Part shown: positions 19,333 to 29,530 of the stretch, piece after piece
Numbering within the stretch: position 1 is the stretch's first letter
How the letters are laid out: each line of letters starts with the position of its first letter
Assembly: GCA_900320795.1 (NCBI GenBank)
Contig: ONTQ01000001.1
Span: 1-64,000 of the forward strand
DNA: 64,000 bases
Source: an uncultured Bacteroidales bacterium
GTDB taxonomy: Bacteria; Bacteroidota; Bacteroidia; Bacteroidales; UBA932
Direction of reading: 5' to 3'
Made by a program: the position numbers and the translations under genes
Notes under the pieces: generated by a model
Told to the model about the DNA's origin: nothing
The model's input: only the letters and a program-made list of their open reading frames with translations
The model's database searches: none

Positions 19333-19361
19333 CAAAAATACAGAAAAAATGCGTATCTTTG
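19333..19361. promoter_or_regulatory. Divergent promoters for the sugar porter and transketolase
   Basis: CAAAAATA (19333-19340, minus-strand TATTTTTG) faces the transporter, and TATCTTTG (19354-19361) faces the transketolase genes. Leaders would be about 25 and 40 bases. No clear TTTG at -33 was found on either side. Confidence 0.6.
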
Positions 19362-19404
19362 AAAAAATCCCCGTGATTAAAAAAAGAATATCCAAAATAA
19401 TAGT

Positions 19405-20250
19405 ATGGCTAAAGAAAATCTTCAGAAAATCGCATCGCAGGTACGCCGGGACATCATCCGTATGGTAACGTCGGCCAAATCCGGCCACCCGGGCGGTTCC
19501 ATGTCCACCACGGACATCCTCACGGCCTTGTATTTCGAGGTTATGGACCACAACCCCGCCACCTGGACCCGTGACGGCAAAGGACAGGATATGTTCATCC
19601 TCTCCGCCGGTCACCTGGCTCCGGTCTATTATTCCGTTCTGGCCCGTGCCGGTTATTTCCCGGTAAGCGAACTGGGCACCCTCCGCAAGATGGGTTCCCG
19701 CCTGCAGGGCCATCCTTCCATCCGCAGGGGCCTTCCGGGCGTCACCCAGGCTTCCGGTTCCCTGGGACAGGGCCTTTCCGTGGCCGCCGGCCTGGCCTTG
19801 GCCAAGAAGATGGACGGGGACAAGCATTTGGTATATGTCCTTTGCGGAGACGGAGAGTCCGAGGAAGGCCAGATCTGGGAAGGTGCGGAGTTCGCCACCC
19901 ACCACTCCCTGGGCAACCTCATCGCCATGACGGACTGGAACGGCCAGCAGATTGACGGTCCCATTGATTCCGTGTGCGGCGGTGGAGACCTCCAACTCAA
20001 GTGGCAGGCCTTCGGCTGGAACACGGTCACCGCGGACGGTCACGATATAGAGGCCATCCTCACGGCTTTCGCCAAAGCCAAGGAAATGGGCAAGAAGACC
20101 AACCGTCCCACGATGATTCTCTTCAAGACCGACATGGGCCACGGCGTGGACTTCATGGCCGGCACCCACAAGTGGCACGGCAAGGCCCCCAACGAGGAGC
20201 AGTGCGAAGCCGCCCTCGCCCAACTCGAAGAAACCCTTGGTGATTATTAA
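19405..20250 (+). CDS. Transketolase, N-terminal subunit
   Basis: A 281-residue thiamine diphosphate-binding half of transketolase, which moves two-carbon units between pentose phosphate pathway sugars. It contains the conserved KSGHPGGSMS, the HLAPVYY segment and the cofactor motif GDGESEEGQIWE. The enzyme is split into two genes here, a known arrangement in archaea and many anaerobic bacteria. The second half begins 12 bases downstream. Confidence 0.94.
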   Translation: MAKENLQKIASQVRRDIIRMVTSAKSGHPGGSMSTTDILTALYFEVMDHNPATWTRDGKGQDMFILSAGHLAPVYYSVLARAGYFPVSELGTLRKMGSRLQGHPSIRRGLPGVTQASGSLGQGLSVAAGLALAKKMDGDKHLVYVLCGDGESEEGQIWEGAEFATHHSLGNLIAMTDWNGQQIDGPIDSVCGGGDLQLKWQAFGWNTVTADGHDIEAILTAFAKAKEMGKKTNRPTMILFKTDMGHGVDFMAGTHKWHGKAPNEEQCEAALAQLEETLGDY

Positions 20251-20262
20251 TGAGAAAGTCCT

Positions 20263-21207
20263 ATGAAAAAATACATCGATTCAGGAAAGAAAGACACCCG
20301 CAGCGGCTTCGGTGAAGGCCTCCTCCGGGCCGGTAAGGCCGACGAGCGCGTGCTTGCCTTAACCGCAGACCTCAAGGGTTCCCTCAAGATGGACGCCTTT
20401 GCGGCCGAATTCCCCGAAAGATTCATCCAGTGCGGCATTGCCGAGGCCAACATGGTGGGCGCTGCCGCCGGTCTGGCCATTGCCGGCAAGATTCCCTTCA
20501 TCGGCTCGTTTGCCGAATTCGTGACCGGCCGCGTTTACGACCAACTCCGGCAGGAGGTCTCCTACGGCAAGACCAATGTGAAGATTGCCTCCTCGCATGC
20601 CGGCATCACCCTGGGTGAAGACGGTGCTACGCACCAGACCATGGAGGACATCGCCCTTATGCGCGCCCTTCCGGACATGGTGGTGGTGAACCCCTGCGAC
20701 TACAACCAGACCATGCAGGCTACCATCGCCGCCGCCAAATATGAAGGCCCCGTGTACCTGCGTTTCGGCCGTCCTTCCGTTCCCAACTTCACGGATCCCG
20801 AGCAGCCTTTCGAGATTGGCAAGGCTTATGTGATGAATGAAGGAAAGGACATCACCGTCTTCTGCTGCGGCCACCTGGTGTGGGAGGCGCTTCAGGCAGC
20901 GGAAGCCCTTGAAGCAGAAGGCATTTCCGTGGAAGTGGTGAATGTGGCCACCATCAAGCCGCTGGACGAAGAAGCCATCGTGGCCTCCGTCCGCAAAACC
21001 GGCAAGGCCATCGTGGCCGAAGAGCACAACATGGCCGGCGGCCTGGGTGAGGCCATTTCCGGCCTGCTGGCCCAGAAGCAGCCCACCCGGCTCTGCTTCA
21101 TGAACGGCGGAGACCGTTTCGGCCAGACCGGTACCCCGGCGGAACTCATGGCCCTCTACGGCCTGGATGCCGCCCACATCGTCGAAAAGGTCAAGGCCAT
21201 CCTCTAA
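20263..21207 (+). CDS. Transketolase, C-terminal subunit
   Basis: A 314-residue partner of the preceding subunit. It has the pyrimidine-binding domain with the catalytic glutamate in FIQCGIAEANMVGAAAG, the HAGITLGEDGATHQ segment and a C-terminal domain ending near GDRFGQTGTPAELM. Together the two chains form a complete transketolase. Two hairpins that could end transcription follow the stop codon. Confidence 0.94.
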   Translation: MKKYIDSGKKDTRSGFGEGLLRAGKADERVLALTADLKGSLKMDAFAAEFPERFIQCGIAEANMVGAAAGLAIAGKIPFIGSFAEFVTGRVYDQLRQEVSYGKTNVKIASSHAGITLGEDGATHQTMEDIALMRALPDMVVVNPCDYNQTMQATIAAAKYEGPVYLRFGRPSVPNFTDPEQPFEIGKAYVMNEGKDITVFCCGHLVWEALQAAEALEAEGISVEVVNVATIKPLDEEAIVASVRKTGKAIVAEEHNMAGGLGEAISGLLAQKQPTRLCFMNGGDRFGQTGTPAELMALYGLDAAHIVEKVKAIL

Positions 21208-21220
21208 GGCCCTCTCTGCT

Positions 21221-21255
21221 GCAAAAGGTCTGCTTTTAAGCCGCACACCTTTTGC
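21221..21255 (+). terminator. First hairpin after the transketolase genes
   Basis: Outer arms GCAAAAGGT (21221-21229) and ACCTTTTGC (21247-21255) pair perfectly; the inner part is imperfect. It shares its arm sequence with the hairpins at 9974-10008 and 21296-21330. Confidence 0.65.
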
Positions 21256-21295
21256 GCCTAATCGGCTTCTCATAGGCCTGTATGGCCATTTTGCT

Positions 21296-21330
21296 GCAAA
21301 AGGTCGGACAGAAAAAATCCGACCTTTTGC
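21296..21330 (+). terminator. Second hairpin after the transketolase genes
   Basis: Perfect 13-bp arms GCAAAAGGTCGGA (21296-21308) and TCCGACCTTTTGC (21318-21330) around a nine-base A-rich loop. It ends about 30 bases before the promoter element of the next gene and insulates the two units. Confidence 0.82.
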
Positions 21331-21361
21331 ATTTCTGTGGGCACTATTGGTCAAAAATCCG

Positions 21362-21369
21362 TACCTTTG
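21362..21369 (+). promoter_or_regulatory. Promoter -7 element of the S51/ATP-grasp gene
   Basis: TACCTTTG ends five bases before the ATG at 21375, so the message would have almost no leader. No convincing -33 TTTG was seen at consensus spacing. Confidence 0.5.
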
Positions 21370-21374
21370 CAGCC

Positions 21375-23330
21375 ATGACAGTGTATCTTACCGGCAGCCC
21401 CACGCGCTATGGCGAGGACCATTTCACCGAAGACAACGGTTTTCTGGCCGATGTCAGGGCGGAATTGGCGCAGGCTGTGCGGCGGGCGGGCCCTTCATCG
21501 GAAGGCCCGGCATCGGCCCGGCCCCGGGTGCTCCTGGTGAGCGCCGCACCGGACGACCGGGGCTTCACGGATTCGGTCCTGAAGGGGATGAGCCAGTGCA
21601 TCCACAACTCCGGCATTGAGACAGAGGAGATTGTGATGCTGGACCGCCGGAATGCGGCCCAAACCCGGGAACTGGTTCACCGGGCGCACTGGATTGTCCT
21701 TTGCGGCGGGCACGTTCCCACCCAGAACAAGTTTCTCCATGAAATTGGCCTGAAAGGGCTCCTGAGAGGCTTTTCAGGCGTATTGATGGGTTGCAGTGCC
21801 GGTTCCATGAACTGCGCGGAGAACGTGTATTCACACCCGGAAATGCCCGGCGAAGCCACCGACCCGCAGTATCGGCGCTGGCTCAAGGGCCTGGGCCTCA
21901 CCGACATCAACCTGGTTCCGCACATGGAACAGGTGCGCTTTGCCCGGGTGGACGGCCTCCGGCTGTTCGAGGACATTGCCTTCCCGGACAGTTGGAACCA
22001 CCGCTTCTACACCTTCCGGGACGGCGGTTACGTGAAAATCAAGGACGGCCGCAGCGAACTCCGGGGAGAGGCTTTCGAAATCACCCGGGGCGCCATGCGG
22101 CGCATATCAGAAGAAAACAAATCCTATTCATTTATGAACTTAATATTTATTTCCCCCCATTTCCCGGCCACATACTGGCACTTCTGTGCCGGGGCCAGGG
22201 CCAACGGCATCAATGTGCTGGGCATTGCCGATACGCCCTACGACAACCTTCCGTGGGAACTCCGGCAGAACCTCACGGACTATTACCAGGTCAGGAATCT
22301 CGAAAACTACGAAGAAATGTACCGGGCCGTAGCCTGGTTTGCGCACAAATACGGAAAAATCGACTGGATAGAATCCAACAACGAATACTGGCTGGAGCAG
22401 GACGCCCGCCTCAGGACGGACTTCAACGTGACCACCGGCATCAAGAACGACCAGATTGCCTCCATCCGCAACAAGAGCGAGATGAAAAAGTACTATGCCC
22501 TGGGCGGCATCCCCACGGCCCGGCAAATCAAGGGTTCGGAGGGCCTGGCCAAGGTTAAGGCTTTCGTGAAAAAGACCGGCTACCCCGTCATCGCCAAGCC
22601 CGACAGCGGCATGGGTGCCGGCGGTACCACCAAAATCCACGATGCCAAGGAGTTGGACGCCTGGTTCGCCGCCCATCCGGACGACTGTCAGTACTATGTG
22701 ATCGAGGAGTTCATCACCGGGCTTCTAATCAGTTATGACGCCATTTATAATTCCCGGATGGAGCCTGTTTTCGAGAACAACAGCGTGTTCCCTACGCCCA
22801 TCATGGAAATCGTGCACGACAACCTGGACACCTGCTATTACACCAACAAGACGGTGCCCAGAAAGCTCTCCGAGATCGGCCGTCGCACCGTAAAGGCCTT
22901 CAACATCAGAAGCCGCTTCGTACACCTGGAGTACTTCCAGCTGGACCGCGACCGCGAAGGCCTGGGAAAGAAGGGCGACTATGTGGGCCTGGAAGTGAAC
23001 ATGCGCCCGCCGGGAGGATACACTCCCGACATGATGAATTACGCCCACCAGACGGACGTCTTCCAAATCTGGGCCGACATGGTGGCCTTCGACGAGGCCC
23101 GCAAGCCGCTTGGGGAAGATGCCTATTGCGCCTATGCAGCCCGCCGGGACGGAAAGGCCTACAAGCACAGCGACACGGAAATCCGGGAGCGGTACGGAAG
23201 TGCCATCTGCTTTGCCGACCGTGTCCCTGACGCCCTTTCCGACGACCTGGGTAACTTCTGCTACATGGTCCGCCTCAAAGAAAAGAAAGACATCCAGCCC
23301 TTCTTCAACTTTGTGACGGAACTTTGGTAA
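21375..23330 (+). CDS. Peptidase S51 (dipeptidase E-like) and ATP-grasp ligase fusion protein
   Basis: A 651-residue protein with two parts in one uninterrupted frame. Residues 1-250 resemble peptidase S51 (dipeptidase E/cyanophycinase group): GGHVPTQNK, the nucleophile Ser141 in GCSAGSMN and His183 in LVPHMEQ. Residues 254-651 form an ATP-grasp enzyme: KTGYPVIAKPDSGMGAGG (ATP loop), YYVIEEFITG and the metal site LEVNMRPPGGYTPD. ATP-grasp enzymes of this kind join a carboxylate to an amine. The second part begins at Met254 (ATG at 22134), where stand-alone relatives would begin, so the gene looks like a fusion of two neighbours with a lost stop codon. Separate translation of the second part is possible. 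The substrate is unknown. The start at 21375 is chosen because upstream codons lie before the promoter element. Confidence 0.8.
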   Translation: MTVYLTGSPTRYGEDHFTEDNGFLADVRAELAQAVRRAGPSSEGPASARPRVLLVSAAPDDRGFTDSVLKGMSQCIHNSGIETEEIVMLDRRNAAQTRELVHRAHWIVLCGGHVPTQNKFLHEIGLKGLLRGFSGVLMGCSAGSMNCAENVYSHPEMPGEATDPQYRRWLKGLGLTDINLVPHMEQVRFARVDGLRLFEDIAFPDSWNHRFYTFRDGGYVKIKDGRSELRGEAFEITRGAMRRISEENKSYSFMNLIFISPHFPATYWHFCAGARANGINVLGIADTPYDNLPWELRQNLTDYYQVRNLENYEEMYRAVAWFAHKYGKIDWIESNNEYWLEQDARLRTDFNVTTGIKNDQIASIRNKSEMKKYYALGGIPTARQIKGSEGLAKVKAFVKKTGYPVIAKPDSGMGAGGTTKIHDAKELDAWFAAHPDDCQYYVIEEFITGLLISYDAIYNSRMEPVFENNSVFPTPIMEIVHDNLDTCYYTNKTVPRKLSEIGRRTVKAFNIRSRFVHLEYFQLDRDREGLGKKGDYVGLEVNMRPPGGYTPDMMNYAHQTDVFQIWADMVAFDEARKPLGEDAYCAYAARRDGKAYKHSDTEIRERYGSAICFADRVPDALSDDLGNFCYMVRLKEKKDIQPFFNFVTELW

Positions 23331-23338
23331 AAAATGCA

Positions 23339-23346
23339 TATCTTTG
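23339..23346 (+). promoter_or_regulatory. Promoter -7 element before the lipoprotein and ATP synthase genes
   Basis: TATCTTTG lies nine bases after the stop of the S51/ATP-grasp gene. It may drive the small lipoprotein gene and, since the gap to atpD is four bases, the whole ATP synthase operon. Confidence 0.6.
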
Positions 23347-23363
23347 TAAAAATGCATCTTTTT

Positions 23364-25260
<1,897 letters not shown>

Positions 25261-25283
25261 ATTCTTTGTTTCGCTCAGAATGG
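25261..25283. repeat. Dispersed repeat supplying the atpC start codon
   Basis: GATTCTTTGTTTCGCTCAGA followed by ATGG matches the window's dispersed repeat. The ATG of atpC at 25280 lies inside the repeat's CAGAATG end. Confidence 0.7.
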
Positions 25284-25522
25284 CCATCGCACTTCATATC
25301 CTCAGTCCCGAAGGGACGCTGGTCCAGGCCGATGTGACCCTGGTCACCTTGCCCGGCGTGGAAGGGCCTTTCACCGTGCTGAAGGACCATGCGGCCCTGA
25401 TTACGGCCCTGGAAAAGGGCAGCATCCGTTACATCGAAAGCGGAGAAGAGAAGTTTCTCCCCATCCACGAAGGCTTCGTGGAGGTGAGGGACAATGTCGT
25501 GAAAGTCTGTGTTGAGGTATGA
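25280..25522 (+). CDS. atpC: F-type ATP synthase epsilon subunit, short form
   Basis: An 80-residue subunit of the central stalk. Only the N-terminal beta-sandwich is present (LHILSPEGTLVQADVTLVTLPG and then GPFTVLKDHAALITALEKG). The C-terminal helical hairpin of longer epsilon subunits, which inhibits ATP hydrolysis in many bacteria, is absent. Short epsilon is usual in Bacteroidota. The start codon lies inside a dispersed repeat. The stop overlaps the atpB start (ATGA). Confidence 0.93.
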   Translation: MAIALHILSPEGTLVQADVTLVTLPGVEGPFTVLKDHAALITALEKGSIRYIESGEEKFLPIHEGFVEVRDNVVKVCVEV

Positions 25523-26550
25523 TGCTTGCCTGGGTCATATCGTTGCTGCTTTTCTGGCAGGCCGATCCTTCTCCGGCTGCGCCGGTTCAGGATGACAGTC
25601 CTGTCATTCAGAGCGACGGCGAAGAATCCGGAGGGATTGACGTGGCGGAAATCATCTTCGAACACATCGGCGACGAATATGAGTGGCACATCACGGAGTG
25701 GAAGGGAAAGCCTATCGCCATTCCGCTGCCCTGCATCGTCATTGAGAACGGGGTGCATGTGTTCACCCTTCACCATGCGGCGGAAAACGGCTATACCTTG
25801 AATGAGAACGGCAAGTTGGTGAATGCCGCTACGGGAAAGCGCCCGCTGGACCTTTCCATCACCAAAAATGTGCTGTCCCTGATGATGAGCACATTCCTGC
25901 TGCTGGTGATTATCCTCCTTACCGCCCGCTGGTATCGCAAGCACGATGCGTTGAAGGAGGCGCCCACCGGTCTGGCTGCCGCCATGGAGCCGCTGGTGAT
26001 GATGGTGCACGACATGGCCAGGGAGAATATCGGAGAAGATTACCGCCGGTATTCGCCCTATCTGTGCATGGCCTTCCTGTGGATACTCCTGAACAATTTT
26101 ATCGGCATCATTCCGTTCTTTCCGGGCGGAGCCAACCTCACCGGCAACATCGCCATTACCCTGGTGTTGGCCCTTTGTACGTTCTTCACCGTGAACTTTA
26201 CGGGTACGAAACACTACTATAAGGAAATTTTCGCACCGGATGTCCCGGTGTTCCTTAAACCCATCATGCCGGTTATCGAGGTGTTCAGCGCCCTCATGAA
26301 GCCGGTGTCCCTCACCGTCCGTCTGTTCGCCAACATGCTGGCAGGGCACATCATGATTCTGAGCATGGTGTGCATCATCTTCATCATGGCCAAGTACGGG
26401 CCGCTCATGAGCGGTGGAATGACGCTGGTCAGCGTGCTATTCGGAGTGTTCCTGGATGCCCTGGAGTGCCTGGTGGCCTTTATCCAGGCTTATGTTTTCA
26501 CCATGCTCAGTTCCATTTACATCGGCCTGGCCAGACAGAAAGAAGAATAA
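25519..26550 (+). CDS. atpB: F-type ATP synthase subunit a
   Basis: A 343-residue inner-membrane subunit that forms the proton half-channels beside the c-ring. It begins with a hydrophobic, signal-like segment (residues 1-14), then a long polar region facing outward (about 15-115), then five or six helices. The essential arginine is in PVSLTVRLFANMLAGH. The N-terminal extension is typical of Bacteroidota, but residues about 16-38 are encoded by a palindromic repeat. Two in-frame ATGs overlap the atpC stop. Confidence 0.95.
   Translation: MMLAWVISLLLFWQADPSPAAPVQDDSPVIQSDGEESGGIDVAEIIFEHIGDEYEWHITEWKGKPIAIPLPCIVIENGVHVFTLHHAAENGYTLNENGKLVNAATGKRPLDLSITKNVLSLMMSTFLLLVIILLTARWYRKHDALKEAPTGLAAAMEPLVMMVHDMARENIGEDYRRYSPYLCMAFLWILLNNFIGIIPFFPGGANLTGNIAITLVLALCTFFTVNFTGTKHYYKEIFAPDVPVFLKPIMPVIEVFSALMKPVSLTVRLFANMLAGHIMILSMVCIIFIMAKYGPLMSGGMTLVSVLFGVFLDALECLVAFIQAYVFTMLSSIYIGLARQKEE
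25564..25632. repeat. Double palindromic repeat inside atpB
   Basis: Two inverted copies of the dispersed element meet at CAGGATGACAGTCCTGTCAT. The left half begins GATCCTTC and the right half ends GAAGAATC. It is in frame and encodes part of the polar N-terminal extension (PVQDDSPVIQSDGEES). Confidence 0.78.
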
Positions 26551-27332
<782 letters not shown>

Positions 27333-27893
27333 ATGAACCGCGCCATTGTCATAACCCGTTACGCCTTAACGCTTGTGAAGTATGTCCGGGACACCGGGCA
27401 TGGAGACATCGTGTGTTCTGAAGCGGAGGAGCTCCTGAAAGCGCTCCGTACCGTGCCGGACCTCAGCCGCATGATGGGCGCGGCCAGTGACGTCGTGAGC
27501 GCCTTCGACAAGAAAAAATTGCTGCAGACGGCTCTCGGAAACCGTATGTCGCAGGAACTCAGCCGCTTCCTCACGCTCCTGAACCGCAATGGCCGCATGG
27601 AACTGGTGGAGGATATCCTGCGGGACTTTGTGGACATGTACCACCGCAGCATCGGCGTCCGCAGGGCACACCTGACCACGGCCACCGAACCTTCGGAACG
27701 CCTCTTGCAGCGCCTGAAGGCCCTGGTGAAGCAGAAGACGGGCGATGACGTCATCATTGAGGTGGACGTCGATCCGGGTATCATCGGCGGTTTTGTCTTC
27801 GACATCGACGAATACCTCATGGATGCCAGTATCAAACGCCAGCTAGACCTCATCCGCGAACAATTTATTGAACGAAACAGAAGAATAATCTAA
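27333..27893 (+). CDS. atpH: F-type ATP synthase delta subunit
   Basis: A 186-residue protein joining the peripheral stalk to the top of F1. It has the usual N-terminal helical domain ([11 protein letters not shown]) and the C-terminal motif [16 protein letters not shown] typical of delta. It begins directly after the atpF stop and shares one base with atpA (TAATG). Confidence 0.94.
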   Translation: MNRAIVITRYALTLVKYVRDTGHGDIVCSEAEELLKALRTVPDLSRMMGAASDVVSAFDKKKLLQTALGNRMSQELSRFLTLLNRNGRMELVEDILRDFVDMYHRSIGVRRAHLTTATEPSERLLQRLKALVKQKTGDDVIIEVDVDPGIIGGFVFDIDEYLMDASIKRQLDLIREQFIERNRRII

Positions 27894-29479
27894 TGGCAAA
27901 TACTACCCTCAAACCCAGTGAAGTCAGCGATATCCTGCTCGGACAACTCAAAGACATGAAAAACGATCTCCAGTTCGAGGAGATTGGCAAGGCCCTGCAG
28001 GTGAGTGACGGCGTGGTGCGTATCTATGGCTTGGACCATGCCGAGGCCGGCGAACTGCTGGACTGTGGCGCCGGTGTGATGGCCGTGGTGATGAACCTGG
28101 AGGCTGACAACGTGGGCGCGGTCCTGATGGGCCCTACGGACCATGTGAAGGAAGGCATGGTGGTGCGCCGGACCGGCCGCATCGCCGCCGTCGGCGTAAA
28201 CGACAACCTGCTGGGACGCGTGATTGACCCGCTGGGCAATCCGCTGGACGGCCTGGGTCCCGTCGAGGGGGACAAGGTGGACATGCCGCTGGAACGCAAA
28301 GCCCCCGGCGTCATCTTCCGCCAGCCGGTGTCGGAGCCGCTGCAGACGGGCCTCAAGGCCATCGATGCCATGATTCCCATCGGCCGCGGACAGCGCGAGC
28401 TCATTATCGGCGACCGTCAGACGGGCAAGACGGCCATTGCCATCGATACCATCATCAATCAGCGTGCTGCATTCGAGGCTGGAAAGCCGGTGTACTGTAT
28501 CTATGTCGCCATCGGCCAGAAGGGCTCTACGGTGGCGTCCATCGTAAAGACGCTGCGGGAACACGGGGCTATGGATTACACCACGGTGGTGGCTGCCACG
28601 GCGGCCGATCCGGCTGCCCTGCAGTACTACGCTCCGTTTGCCGGTGCGGCCATCGGCGAGTATTTCCGCGATACGGGCCGGCATGCCCTGGTGGTGTACG
28701 ACGACCTTTCCAAGCAGGCCGTGGCCTACCGCGAAGTGTCCCTGATCCTTCGCCGGCCGTCCGGCCGTGAAGCGTATCCGGGCGACATTTTCTACCTGCA
28801 CAGCCGCCTTTTGGAGCGGGCTGCCCGCATCATCGACCAGCAGGAAGTGGCCGCTCAGATGAACGACCTTCCGGACGTTCTCAAGGACAAAGTAAAGGGC
28901 GGCGGCTCCCTTACCGCCCTGCCCATCATCGAGACGCAGGCTGGTGACGTATCGGCCTATATTCCCACCAATGTGATTTCCATCACAGACGGCCAGATTT
29001 ACCTGGAGCAGAGCCTGTTCAACCAGGGCGTTCGGCCCGCCGTGAATGTGGGTATCAGCGTGTCCCGCGTGGGCGGCAGCGCCCAGGTGAAGTCCATGAA
29101 GAAGGTGGCCGGCACGCTTAAGATCGACCAGGCCCAATGGGCCGAACTGGAGGCCTTCTCCAAGTTCTCCTCGGATGTGGACAAGGTCACGGAACTGGCC
29201 CTGGACAAGGGTCGGAAGAACAACCAACTGCTCATCCAGCCGCAGTACAGTCCCATGCCGGTAGGGGAGCAGGTTGCCATCCTTTACTGCGGCACCCATG
29301 CCCTCATGCGGGACATTTCCATCGCGCAGGTACGGCCCTTCCAGGACGCTTTCCTGGACCGCCTTCGCGCCGCCCACAAGGCCGATGTCCTGACGCCCCT
29401 CGGCGAAGGCAAGCTCACCCCGGAGATCGAGCAGATTCTTGCCGAAACCGCCGCCTCCGTTATTTTAGCCATGGAATAA
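27893..29479 (+). CDS. atpA: F-type ATP synthase alpha subunit
   Basis: A 528-residue nucleotide-binding subunit of F1. It shows the Walker [16 protein letters not shown], the alpha signature [17 protein letters not shown] and the arginine-finger region within it. The N-terminal helix interacting with delta and the beta barrel are present. It is the longest gene of the operon, and two copies of a dispersed repeat separate it from atpG. Confidence 0.98.
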   Translation: MANTTLKPSEVSDILLGQLKDMKNDLQFEEIGKALQVSDGVVRIYGLDHAEAGELLDCGAGVMAVVMNLEADNVGAVLMGPTDHVKEGMVVRRTGRIAAVGVNDNLLGRVIDPLGNPLDGLGPVEGDKVDMPLERKAPGVIFRQPVSEPLQTGLKAIDAMIPIGRGQRELIIGDRQTGKTAIAIDTIINQRAAFEAGKPVYCIYVAIGQKGSTVASIVKTLREHGAMDYTTVVAATAADPAALQYYAPFAGAAIGEYFRDTGRHALVVYDDLSKQAVAYREVSLILRRPSGREAYPGDIFYLHSRLLERAARIIDQQEVAAQMNDLPDVLKDKVKGGGSLTALPIIETQAGDVSAYIPTNVISITDGQIYLEQSLFNQGVRPAVNVGISVSRVGGSAQVKSMKKVAGTLKIDQAQWAELEAFSKFSSDVDKVTELALDKGRKNNQLLIQPQYSPMPVGEQVAILYCGTHALMRDISIAQVRPFQDAFLDRLRAAHKADVLTPLGEGKLTPEIEQILAETAASVILAME

Positions 29480-29485
29480 CGCTTC

Positions 29486-29524
29486 CTGTCATTCTGAGCA
29501 AACAACCTGTCATTCTGAGCGAAG
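29486..29524. repeat. Two repeat copies between atpA and atpG
   Basis: CCTGTCATTCTGAGC occurs at 29486-29500 and 29507-29521, reverse-orientation ends of the dispersed element. They occupy most of the 51-base gap, which is otherwise unusual in this tightly packed operon. Confidence 0.75.
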
Positions 29525-29530
29525 CGCTGT

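Noticed and set aside
21375..23330. Cyanophycin synthetase/cyanophycinase system
   Set aside because: Only the folds agree. The ATP-grasp part lacks the size and Mur ligase domain of cyanophycin synthetase, so this name would be too specific.
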